Positions 51,608 through 60,800 of a DNA stretch of 62,587 nt are shown piece after piece. The translations under genes were made by a program, and so were the position numbers. Numbering within the stretch: position 1 is the first letter of the stretch; each line of letters begins with the position of its first letter. This DNA comes from CAZRQL01 sp964602415 (GTDB lineage: Bacteria; Bacteroidota; Bacteroidia; Cytophagales; Flammeovirgaceae): the NCBI GenBank assembly GCA_964602415.1, contig CAZRQL010000021.1, positions 1 to 62,587 on the forward strand, read 5' to 3'. Under the pieces are notes generated by a model. That model was not told where the DNA came from. It made no database searches and was given only the letters and a program-made list of their open reading frames with translations.

Positions 51608-52108
51608 ATGGAATTTATTTTCAAAACGCCTCTGATAGTTAAGCCCATACCCAAAAACAGCCCCGACTACCGCGCGGATATGGTACAAAAGGACAGCTAT
51701 GAAATCACCCAAGATTTTGTGGTTGAGATAGATGGGGTGGATTTTGCCGTGCCTCAGTATTTTCGCTACGATGGTGCCAGCGTACCGGCCACGTTTTGGC
51801 AACTCACCTACAGCCCTTTTGACCCCGAAATCATGCGTGCCGCAGCCGTACATGACTGGTTCTATTATACCCATCCTTTTGGTGAAACCCGTGCAGGTAG
51901 GCTAAAAGTGGACAAAATCTTTCGGGACATGCTCAAAGTAGAGCACATTCCGGCTGTAAAGGTGTTTTTGATGTACCAAGCCGTGGCCCTGATGGGCTGG
52001 ACGGTTTGGGAAAACAATGGCTTCGACAGAAATATGCTCAAAATCATATTGGAAAAGGTAAAAAAGAATCCCAATTTTGCCCTTTATCGCTTCCCTGATA
52101 TTTTATGA
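51608..52108 (+). CDS. DUF1353 protein
   Basis: From the ATG at 51608 the protein is 166 residues (a TTG three bases upstream is rejected). It carries the DUF1353 pattern: IDGVDFAVPQYFRYDGASVPATFWQL and MRAAAVHDWFYYTHPFGETRAG, with conserved His-Asp. DUF1353 is often seen in phages, but here it overlaps kdsB by 4 bp and no phage genes are near. The function is unknown. Confidence 0.8.
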   Translation: MEFIFKTPLIVKPIPKNSPDYRADMVQKDSYEITQDFVVEIDGVDFAVPQYFRYDGASVPATFWQLTYSPFDPEIMRAAAVHDWFYYTHPFGETRAGRLKVDKIFRDMLKVEHIPAVKVFLMYQAVALMGWTVWENNGFDRNMLKIILEKVKKNPNFALYRFPDIL

Positions 52109-52848
52109 CAAAGATTTTAGGAATCATACCCGCCAGATACGCCTCAACGCGCTTTCCGGGAAAGGTGCTCGCCGATATTGCGGGCAAGAGCATGGTGCAA
52201 AGGGTCTATGAACAAGCCCAAAAGGCGGCTTGTCTGCACGAGGTCTGTGTGGCTACCGACCACGAGGGTGTTTTCCAACACGTGCAGGGTTTTGGAGGAA
52301 GGGTACTCATGACCTCTGCCGAGCACCCATCAGGGACAGACCGCTGTTTGGAAGCCTTAGAAAAAACAGGGCAAGCCTTTGATTATGTCATTAATATACA
52401 AGGTGATGAGCCTTTCATACACCCCCAACAAATAGACGAGTTGGGGGCACTGTTGGACGGACAAACGCAAATTGCTACATTGGCCATTAAGCCCCATTCG
52501 CTTGAGCAATTGCTCGACATATCTGAGGTCAAAATTGCCCTTAACTCAGCGGGCTGTGCTTTGTATTTCAGTCGCTCTGTCATTCCTTACCCTGCCCGAA
52601 TTCCTCAGAGCGAATGGCTTAAAAGCTATGACTTTTTGCTTCATGTCGGAATTTATGGCTACCGCGCGGATACATTGAAAGCTATTTGCCAACTCGCTCC
52701 TTCTTCGCTGGAACAAACAGAAAGCCTCGAACAGCTCAGATGGCTACAAAACGGCTTTCAAGTCAAAGTAGGCCGCACCCCTTACGAATCCAAATGTATA
52801 GAAACGCCCGAAGACTTGGAAAGAATACTTGCTGACAATCAGTTTTAA
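52105..52848 (+). CDS. kdsB: CMP-Kdo synthetase
   Basis: The 247-residue enzyme activates Kdo with CTP for lipopolysaccharide core synthesis. It has the N-terminal ILGIIPARYASTRFPGKVLADIAGKSMVQRVYEQA, then EHPSGTDRCLEALE, YVINIQGDEPFIHPQQID and LLHVGIYGYRADTLK, matching KdsB over its whole length. It overlaps the DUF1353 gene by 4 bp and ends at a bidirectional terminator. Confidence 0.95.
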   Translation: MTKILGIIPARYASTRFPGKVLADIAGKSMVQRVYEQAQKAACLHEVCVATDHEGVFQHVQGFGGRVLMTSAEHPSGTDRCLEALEKTGQAFDYVINIQGDEPFIHPQQIDELGALLDGQTQIATLAIKPHSLEQLLDISEVKIALNSAGCALYFSRSVIPYPARIPQSEWLKSYDFLLHVGIYGYRADTLKAICQLAPSSLEQTESLEQLRWLQNGFQVKVGRTPYESKCIETPEDLERILADNQF

Positions 52849-52865
52849 ATATCCGACTGGATTTG

Positions 52866-52893
52866 ATAGCCGCAGCTTTAAAGCTACGGCTAT
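52866..52893. terminator. Bidirectional terminator between kdsB and the oxygenase gene
   Basis: ATAGCCGCAGCTTT and AAAGCTACGGCTAT form a 14-bp stem with one mismatch, followed by a T-run on the + strand. It overlaps the stop codon of the convergent oxygenase gene. Confidence 0.75.
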
Positions 52894-53837
52894 TTTTTTA
52901 GCCCTATTTCTCTGAGTCGCTGCTCCAAAAACTCTCCGGCGGTGATGTCTTGGTAGCGTTTGGGGTGGTGCTCGTCTATGCACTGGGGCAAGCAGGCCAA
53001 ATTCACATCACTTTTGGGGTGCATAAAAAATGGTATCGAATAGCGGGGCTGGTTCATTTTGTCGCGGGGGGGATTGACCACGCGGTGGATGCTGGAGCGG
53101 AGGCGGTCGTTGGTGAGCCTTTCGAGCATGTCGCCCACATTGACCACTATTTGCTCGGGCAGGGCGGTTACGGGTATCCAAGCCCCGTCTTTGCGCAAAA
53201 TCTCAAGCCCTTCGGCACTGGCTCCCATGAGCAAGGTAATCAAATTGATATCGCCATGCTCTGCGGCGCGAACGGCATCGGCAGGCACAGCAGCAGGGTC
53301 TTCGATAGGGAAATAATGAATCGGGCGCAAAATGCTGTTGCCTTGCCGGACTTTGTCCTCAAAATAATCTTGGGGCAAGCCCAAATGCAGCGCAATGGCA
53401 CTGAGCACTTGCAGCCCTGTTTGCTCCAAAATGCCAAAGGCTTGGAGGGTATATGTCTTAAAATGAGGCACTTCTTGGGGAAATATATTTTCGGGGTATC
53501 CCCACACAGGCTCAGGCTGGCCGATGTGATAAAACTCTTTTAGGTCGCCCACGTTGCGCCCCTTGGCGTGCTCGCGCCCTTTTGGGGTATAGCCCCGCTG
53601 TCCGGCAAGTGCGCTGCCGTCGTATTTGAGTTTGATGGACTCATCCAACGCAAAAAAATCTTCAACCGCTTGGTAGAGGTGTTGGCAAAGTTCATCGCTG
53701 AGGCCGTGGTTTTTGAGGGCTACAAAGCCCACTTGTGCAAAAGCCTGCCCCAAATCGGCCACAAAGTGCTCTTTGCGCTGACCGCCCGCCACAAAATCGG
53801 CCAAATCCAATGAAGGAATTTGATTAAAAAGTTCCAT
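52890..53837 (-). CDS. Isopenicillin-N-synthase-like 2OG/Fe(II) oxygenase
   Basis: The ATG at 53837 (MELFNQIPSLDLADF) gives 315 residues; the longer start adds an unrelated tail. It has the family N-domain (GFVALKNHGLSDELCQHLYQAVEDFF), the iron motif HGD in AAEHGDINLITLL, the distal His in SSIHRVVNP and the RYSIPFF 2OG-binding Arg-x-Ser. The substrate is unknown. It ends at a shared terminator with kdsB. Confidence 0.87.
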   Translation of the reverse strand: MELFNQIPSLDLADFVAGGQRKEHFVADLGQAFAQVGFVALKNHGLSDELCQHLYQAVEDFFALDESIKLKYDGSALAGQRGYTPKGREHAKGRNVGDLKEFYHIGQPEPVWGYPENIFPQEVPHFKTYTLQAFGILEQTGLQVLSAIALHLGLPQDYFEDKVRQGNSILRPIHYFPIEDPAAVPADAVRAAEHGDINLITLLMGASAEGLEILRKDGAWIPVTALPEQIVVNVGDMLERLTNDRLRSSIHRVVNPPRDKMNQPRYSIPFFMHPKSDVNLACLPQCIDEHHPKRYQDITAGEFLEQRLREIGLKK

Positions 53838-53895
53838 GTTTTTTTCTTCAAATATTGGGCTTGCATGCCGCTTGGCAAAATATACTTGTTGCATT

Positions 53896-56484
53896 TTACC
53901 TCAACCTATCAAACCACATGTCTTGTTTGTTCACTTTGAGGTCTTGGAGGGCGGCGGCTTTTACGTTGATATTGACCGAATAAGATTGCATAGGCCCAAA
54001 AGGCACGTAGTTGATGGCCATTTGCCAACAGTGCAAATCGCGCATGATAGACAGGGAAGTGTAAGAAAATTGGCTTCGCTTAAAATCATAACCGGAGTTG
54101 AACTGAAACTTCCATTTGGGTGTCAGGCTCATATCTCCGCCAAAATTGAGGGTCTGAGTGATGCTGCTGGTGTTGAGAAAGGAGTTGTACCTGAGGTTGT
54201 AGCTCAGGGAAAGCGACCAAGGCACGTTGAAATCCACGTACAAATCCGGTCTTTCGTTGACATGCCTGAGCAGCCGCTCTTCTTCTTCGTTTTTGGGCTT
54301 GCGTTTGGTTTTTTCTTTGGCTCTCAAGCCGGTAGAAAGCGCAACACCCGCCGAATTGAGTTTGCCGATGCCTTGCCCTGCCCGCCAAGCATAGACGGGT
54401 GAGCGACGGGCTGCCCTGACGATTTTGCCTTCGCCGTCCCGCATTTCGCTTAGGTGGGCATAGGGGTCTATTGAGCCATCTATTGATATGTTCAAATTTT
54501 TGAACAATACCGTCCTAATGCCCCAGTTCAGATTGGAAAGATGAAACGAATCGGCGGCCAAGTTGTAGCTGCCGCCTACATTCATGCTTTGGATGAGGTT
54601 GATTTTTCGGGGTTTTTGGTCTTGGGCTGTGTCGCTTTTGGGGCGGAGCTTGGCTTCCAATTGGCTGGAGAGGCCAAAACCGATGCTGCCTTTGCGGCCT
54701 CTTGTCCCGCCGCTGCCCAAAAAGAAACCCTGCCCTTGGAAGCGCGATTGGACGTAGCTCAATGTGGTGTCGCGGCCTTGTAGCCGCTGATTGAGACTAA
54801 ACTGCTGATAAAGAGGCGTATTGGTAAAATCAGGGGTATAGCCAAAGCTGAGCGTGGGCACAAACATTTGCCTAATCATCTCAACATTTTTGATTTTGAC
54901 GCGGTAGAAAGCGTACAAACGGGTGTTGGCCGAAACTTCGCCCGAGTAGTCGTAAGCGCGACTGAAAGAGTTGAGGCTGCGCACGTTGACGATGGTATCG
55001 CCTTGGGCTTGGAAATCAAGCCGCTTGGGGTACCAAATCTCAGAGTATTTGAAACTTGGGCTTACTTGTATGTATTTGAGCACATTGACAGTGGTAGAGA
55101 TGGGTATGTCGTGCTTGACTCCAAACTCAAAATCCTCAAACATACGGGCTATATTGGCCAGATTGAACTCCAGCGTATCTCGGCGAGCAGGTCGGCTTAG
55201 GGTAGGGAATGCAAACCGCTGGTCGCCGGCAGGCAAGGTACCGGCTTTGCCGCTAAAATTAAATGCGTAGTTGAAGTTGAGTTGGGTGATTAGGTTCTTT
55301 TTGCCGGTTTTGCTTTTGAAGGGGAAAATTCGAGGGATGGTGATATTGCCTTGTGGCAGGAAGCTGACTTCGCGGGTGGTTTGGTTTTGGTTTTGACGGA
55401 TGCCAAAGCCGTAAGTGATGGGTGTGTTGCCCAAGGTAAGCGAGTTGTCGTAGCGGATGTTGGAAGTAAAAGCGGGGCTAATAAATTCAGTGGGGGTGCG
55501 TCCACGAAGTCGGTTGAAATTGGTGGATTGCATATCTACATTGGCCGAAAATCGGGCAGTGCCTTTGGCAAAAGGAGTATGCCGCCACGTAAGCCGAAAG
55601 GCTTGGGTACTGATTTTTTCCAAATTGCGTTGCTCTTGAACGATTTTGTTGATGTCAAACATAAAACTGCCATTGAAACCATACCTGACGGCGTAGTTGC
55701 TGCTTACGTTTATGCCCCAACTCCCGAGCGTGTAAAGTGTGCCCCTCAATGTCAAGTCAATATTCTCTGTTCCTGCCCAATAAAATCCCCCATCCCTGAG
55801 AAAAAAACCTTGGTCGGGCTGCTCGCCGTAAGTGGGAACAATAAAGCCCGAGTTGCGGGTCTTAGGAACGGGAAACATACCAAACACAAAGCCCAAAGGG
55901 GTGGGTACGCCGTTGAACTCAAGGTTGAAAGGCCCCGAAATGACGTATTTGCCGGGTTTGGTCTTGATGCGCGAACTCCTGATGGCAAAGTGCGGATGCT
56001 TGAGGTTGCAGGTGGTATAACGCCCCGAAACCCCGCAAAGCACGTCATCCTGTTGTTTTTTGGCACTGTCTATGACCATAAAGCCCTCGCCTTGCTGAGT
56101 AATAGCCCCCGAGATGATGCCTTTTTTGGTCTGGAAATTGTAGGCCAAGTGCTCCATTTGGTACTCGGTGCCCCCTTCTATAAAAATAGGAAAGCCTCGC
56201 AAGACCCCTGCCGAATCTTTGAAACCTTCTGCTCTTACCGTATTGGTACTCATATCCAAATAGATACGGTGCGCGGAGAGTTCAATGTCGCCATAGACCA
56301 CTTTGCTGTTGCCCACCAGATACATGACTTTTTTGACAAAATCATAAATCATCGTATCGTCGGCGGAGTAATGCACCGTCTTCTCCAATCCCGCCGAAAC
56401 CTCCTGTACTTTGACGGTATCGGTTTGGGGAAAAGCAAAGTTGCTTATTGTCAATAGTATAGCTACTCGGTAAATGAGTTTCAC
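53896..56484 (-). CDS. lptD: LptD-like LPS-assembly outer-membrane protein
   Basis: The 862-residue protein has a signal peptide (IYRVAILLTISNFAFPQ), an OstA-like N-terminal beta-jellyroll (KVMYLVGNSKVVYGDIELSAHRIYLDM) and a long C-terminal beta-barrel (about 300-862). This matches the Bacteroidota putative LptD, which inserts lipopolysaccharide in the outer leaflet. Cys residues in DDVLCGVSGRYTTC could form a disulfide. It lies near kdsB, also LPS-related. Confidence 0.87.
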   Translation of the reverse strand: MKLIYRVAILLTISNFAFPQTDTVKVQEVSAGLEKTVHYSADDTMIYDFVKKVMYLVGNSKVVYGDIELSAHRIYLDMSTNTVRAEGFKDSAGVLRGFPIFIEGGTEYQMEHLAYNFQTKKGIISGAITQQGEGFMVIDSAKKQQDDVLCGVSGRYTTCNLKHPHFAIRSSRIKTKPGKYVISGPFNLEFNGVPTPLGFVFGMFPVPKTRNSGFIVPTYGEQPDQGFFLRDGGFYWAGTENIDLTLRGTLYTLGSWGINVSSNYAVRYGFNGSFMFDINKIVQEQRNLEKISTQAFRLTWRHTPFAKGTARFSANVDMQSTNFNRLRGRTPTEFISPAFTSNIRYDNSLTLGNTPITYGFGIRQNQNQTTREVSFLPQGNITIPRIFPFKSKTGKKNLITQLNFNYAFNFSGKAGTLPAGDQRFAFPTLSRPARRDTLEFNLANIARMFEDFEFGVKHDIPISTTVNVLKYIQVSPSFKYSEIWYPKRLDFQAQGDTIVNVRSLNSFSRAYDYSGEVSANTRLYAFYRVKIKNVEMIRQMFVPTLSFGYTPDFTNTPLYQQFSLNQRLQGRDTTLSYVQSRFQGQGFFLGSGGTRGRKGSIGFGLSSQLEAKLRPKSDTAQDQKPRKINLIQSMNVGGSYNLAADSFHLSNLNWGIRTVLFKNLNISIDGSIDPYAHLSEMRDGEGKIVRAARRSPVYAWRAGQGIGKLNSAGVALSTGLRAKEKTKRKPKNEEEERLLRHVNERPDLYVDFNVPWSLSLSYNLRYNSFLNTSSITQTLNFGGDMSLTPKWKFQFNSGYDFKRSQFSYTSLSIMRDLHCWQMAINYVPFGPMQSYSVNINVKAAALQDLKVNKQDMWFDRLR

Positions 56485-56544
56485 GGCGCGAATCTACTCA
56501 TAAATAACAGCGCGAAGTTAAAGAAAGGATGCCAAACGAATAAT

Positions 56545-57774
56545 TTAACTTCTAAGGCTGGCTTTTTTTCTGATTTCCTCTGCCACTTCGGGGTAAAGAG
56601 ACATAATATCTTCAAAATCTCTTTTGCTCAAGCGGTACAGGTTGCAAAAAGTCTTGGCCAACACAGAAGCGTTGCGGGGCTGATTTTTAATCAAGGCGAT
56701 TTCACCAAAAAAATTCCCCTCCAATAGTGTAGTGATGTATTCTCCCGAGGCCGATACGACCTCCACCTCTCCTTTGGCTATAAAGTACATGTCTTCGCCC
56801 GTATCACCGGCTCTGAACAGGTATTCGTTGGGTATGGCCACCCTCAAGGTCAACACTTGAGATATTTTTTCTACAAAATCTTTCCCCAAACGCAAAAACA
56901 GGGGTATTTTTTCTATCAAATCACTTTTCAGGTGCATGGAAACTTCTTGCCGTAGCGAATCCGGCAAGGAAGAAAGAAACTCCGTTTCATCACTGCCCAG
57001 CCTGTTTTCGAGCCTATAACCAAAATAGTCTTTGATTTGATTGTAAAGTGCATCGGGAAAAGCCTTGCGGCGGTGCAGGGCATCGAGTTTTTCGATTTGA
57101 GAATAGTATTCAATTTCGGCAGGATCTTTTTTAGAAAAAACCCCCGCTATTTTACCAATTAAAAAACCAAAAATAGTTACACCCGTAATCTGAACCACCA
57201 TGGTAAAGATAATTTGGGCATTTGTCTGCGGGGTGATGTCGCCATATCCAATGGTGGTGATGGTGGTCATAGCCCAATACATGGCCAACAAATAATTTTC
57301 CATTTCGGTCTTAGATGGCTCTACCCGCCCCAACAGCATCCACATACAAGCAATCAAGTGAGCAACCAAAATGGTGAGAATCAGTAAACTAAAAAAAGTA
57401 AACGCATCCCGCCAACGGCCAATCAAACTCCGGTTGAACAAATTGAGAAAATAAGAAACTTTGATAAATTTTAATAGAATCGGCAATTCAAAAATAACCA
57501 TATCCGAAAGCAGCCAAAAAGGAAAAACAGTTATCAAATCTATCCAAAACCAACTGCGCAAATAGATAGATAGACCATTGGAGGATTTTATGTAGCAAAA
57601 ACGGCCTCTAAACCATAAATTCAATAAAATATCAAATAAAAACACAACCTCCTCATAAAGATCTAATTCTTGATTGACCCCCAGAATAACATTGAAAGGA
57701 ATGTAGGCCATAGCCCAAAAAGTCATTATTCCTATAAAAATATTGAAGGCATGAACAAAGATTGTCAGTTTCAT
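56545..57774 (-). CDS. Cyclic-nucleotide-binding potassium channel
   Basis: The 409-residue protein has a voltage-sensor-like set of helices, a pore with the K+ selectivity filter TTIGYGDITP, a linker helix and a C-terminal cyclic-nucleotide-binding domain (about 300-400, GDTGEDMYFIAKGEVEVVS, LLEGNFFGEIALIKNQPRNASV). It resembles EAG/CNG-type channels. It should be gated by cAMP or cGMP. It is divergent from the alpha-2-macroglobulin gene. Confidence 0.92.
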   Translation of the reverse strand: MKLTIFVHAFNIFIGIMTFWAMAYIPFNVILGVNQELDLYEEVVFLFDILLNLWFRGRFCYIKSSNGLSIYLRSWFWIDLITVFPFWLLSDMVIFELPILLKFIKVSYFLNLFNRSLIGRWRDAFTFFSLLILTILVAHLIACMWMLLGRVEPSKTEMENYLLAMYWAMTTITTIGYGDITPQTNAQIIFTMVVQITGVTIFGFLIGKIAGVFSKKDPAEIEYYSQIEKLDALHRRKAFPDALYNQIKDYFGYRLENRLGSDETEFLSSLPDSLRQEVSMHLKSDLIEKIPLFLRLGKDFVEKISQVLTLRVAIPNEYLFRAGDTGEDMYFIAKGEVEVVSASGEYITTLLEGNFFGEIALIKNQPRNASVLAKTFCNLYRLSKRDFEDIMSLYPEVAEEIRKKASLRS

Positions 57775-57789
57775 GGGCGCAAATTATAT

Positions 57790-57809
57790 AAAAACCTGTA
57801 AGGTTTTTA
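57790..57809. repeat. Short palindrome in divergent promoter region
   Basis: AAAAACCTGTAAGGTTTTT is a small hairpin lying 16 bp upstream of the channel start, in the 122-bp gap between divergent genes. It could be an operator or a dispersed repeat; nothing in the window decides. Confidence 0.4.
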
Positions 57810-57896
57810 AAATTCAACACAATTGAATTGTGGAATTCTTTATTAATTTTATCTTTTAAAAAATATAAGGAACTTTACACTTAAATGTTTTTCATT

Positions 57897-60800
57897 ATGA
57901 GAAAAAAATGGTTTCTGTCTCTAAGTGTGGCACTGATAGCTGCCTTGGCATTTGCACAAATAAAAGATTTAAATTCTATGTTGGACAACGAATTTCTAAA
58001 ATCGCTCAGAGAAAAGCTGCTGGCCTTCGTGCGCGAACTTCCCCAAGACCGCGTTTACCTGCACACCGACAAGCCCTTCTACAAATCAGGTGAAACCATC
58101 TGGTTTGCAGCCTACCTGCGCAATGGAGAAACCCTCAAAGCCTCCACCCAAAGCCAAATTTTGTACGTAGAACTCATCAATCCCAAGGGTGCTGTCGAAA
58201 AAACGCTCTCTCTTATCGCTCCAAACGGCAGCGCACAAGGAGACTTTGTGATAGACCCTGAACTGCCCGGCGGCCTTTACAAACTGCGTGCCTACACCAA
58301 CTGGATGAAAAACGAACCCAATGAGTTCAACCGAGAGTTTGTCAAAGAGATTCAAGTCCAAAAAGTGGTGCTGCCGCGCCTGCTGATGAAACTGGACTTC
58401 GACCGCAAAGGCTACACGGCCAACGAGGTCGTAACTGCCAAACTATCGCTGCGAACCTTGGACAATACCCCTTTGGCCCATCACAAATTTGTCTATAAAT
58501 CTTTTCTACTGGGCGAAGAGTACAAATCTGAAACCGGAACCACCGACAACCAAGGCAATGCCTCTATTTCCTTCAGTTTGCCGCCTGATTTGGATACCAA
58601 CGATGGGCTGCTCAATGTGCTCATAGAGTACAAAGGCCAAACAGAAAGCATTTCCCGCGCCATACCCATCCAATTGGACAACATCGCGCTGGGATTTTTC
58701 CCCGAAGGCGGCGATGCCGTAGTAGGACAGCCCACACGCATAGCCTTCATGGCCAACAACGATTTGGGCAAACCCACTGACATAGAAGGAGAAATTCGCG
58801 ACGAAAAAGACAAGGTAGTGGCCAAATTTACCAGCTACCACAACGGCATGGGGGCTTTCGATTTTACCTACCAACCGGGCGCGACCTACCGCGCTGTGGT
58901 CAAACAACGAAATTACCCATTGCCCGAACCCCAGCCCAAAGGCTACACCCTCAACGTAAAATCTTTGGACAAAGAAAAACTTGGCCTGACCGTCCATTCC
59001 TCCTTTGCCGAAGAACTGGCGTTGGTGGTGTCGTTGCGCTCAAAAGTCTATTTTACCACCACTGTAACAGCCAACATCGGGAGCAATTCGCTCGAAGTGC
59101 CTTTGCAAGACTTGCCTGCTGGTGTGGCGGTGGTTACGCTCTTTGACAGCAAAGGCATAGAGCGGGCAGAGAGACTGGTTTTTGTCAACGCACACCGCAA
59201 ACTCAACCTCACCCTAACCACCGACAAAGACAAGTACCAACCCCGCGAAAAAGTAGAACTCACCCTCAGCGCAACCGATGAGCGCGGGATGGGCATACCC
59301 GGCCAGTTTTCGCTCTCCGTAGTGGACGATAAGCTGTTCACTTTTGCCGACGACAAACAGGGCAATATCCTCTCGCAGTTGCTTTTGGAGCAGGATTTGA
59401 CCGAAAAAATCGAAGAAGCCGCCTTTTATTTTGACCCAAAAGAAGAAAAAGCCCCCACCGCACTAAATTATTTGCTGATGACAAAAGGCTGGAGGCGGTT
59501 TACATGGAAAGAAATCTTGGAGGGCAAAAAACCTACTATCTCTCACCCATCCCAAAAAGCTGTCATAGCGGGAACGGTTTTTGGAGACGACACAAAGCCT
59601 TTAGCAGGCGTAAGCGTCAAACTGCCCGATGGACGCACTCAAATCACCCAAAAAGACGGCAGGTTTAGCTTTGAAGGGGTTTTACTCTACGAGACCCTAC
59701 TCATCACTGCCGCAAAAGAGCCTCACTTGATGACCCAAGAAGTCTCAAGGTACAGAGAAGATATTGAAATTTATCTCTATCCCAGGGTGTATGCCACCGC
59801 CGTAGCAAAAGGGGTATTTAGGAGAAACAGGGCACTCAATAATGCTCCGGGAGAAAGGAAGTTAGGATTTGTTGCAGATGATGAGGATGCCTTCGAGGAT
59901 GGTGCAGCAATGGGTATAGAAGAAGCCCTCCCCATGGCAGAAGCACCCCCCGCACCCATGCAGGCGGTTGAAGCCGCTCCGGTTATGGAACTACAAAAAG
60001 ATGATTTCAACCAAGGAAAGCGCATATTGGCCGATAGAAAAGAAGCCCCCGATTTTCAAAACGAAGACCCTGCGGCGGTCGCTTATTACCGCGCCCGCGT
60101 GTTTCCCAAACCTGTCTATCCGCAGGGGCAGCGCATCGAAACCCGAACCGATTTTCGCTCTACCATATTTTGGGAGGGGGCACTGGAGACAGACCGAAGC
60201 GGAAAAGCCAAAGTCATTTTCTATAATTCCGACGAAATCACCACTTTTAGGGCTATTTGTGAAGGGGTGGGCGCAGAAGGAAGCGTAGGGCGGGCAGAAA
60301 TGACCTACGCTACCAGCCTGCCTTTTTCGATGGACTGCAAACTGCCCACCCAAGTAACGATGGGCGACGAAGTCATAGTCAATCTGGTTTTCAACAACAA
60401 CACCCCCAAGCCTTTTGAGGGCACACTCGAAATTAAAGCCCCCCAAGCATGGAAACCATCCGAAAAAATCAACCCGCAAGTCAAAATCGCTGCCAGCGGC
60501 ACTTCAAACCGCCTGTTGCGCTTCCAAATACAAAACACACCCGGAAAGGACAGCATTTACATAGCCCTACTGGACGGTAACGGCAGCCGCGATGCCTTCG
60601 TGCAAGAGGTAGAAGTGGGCTACAAAGGCTTTCCGGTGGCTCTTTCCGCCAGCAGCCAAGCCCTTGAGTTCAAGACCAATTTCAATATCAACCAGCCCGT
60701 TGAGGGAACTTTACAGGCCGGTTTTGTGGCTTATCCCAGCGTGGTGGACGATTTGATGGCAGGTATTGAGAGCATTTTGAGAGAGCCTTACGGATGCTTT

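Noticed and set aside
51608..52108. DUF1353 gene as evidence of a prophage
   Set aside because: The domain is phage-associated, but here it overlaps kdsB, sits among chromosomal genes, and no capsid, terminase or integrase gene is near.
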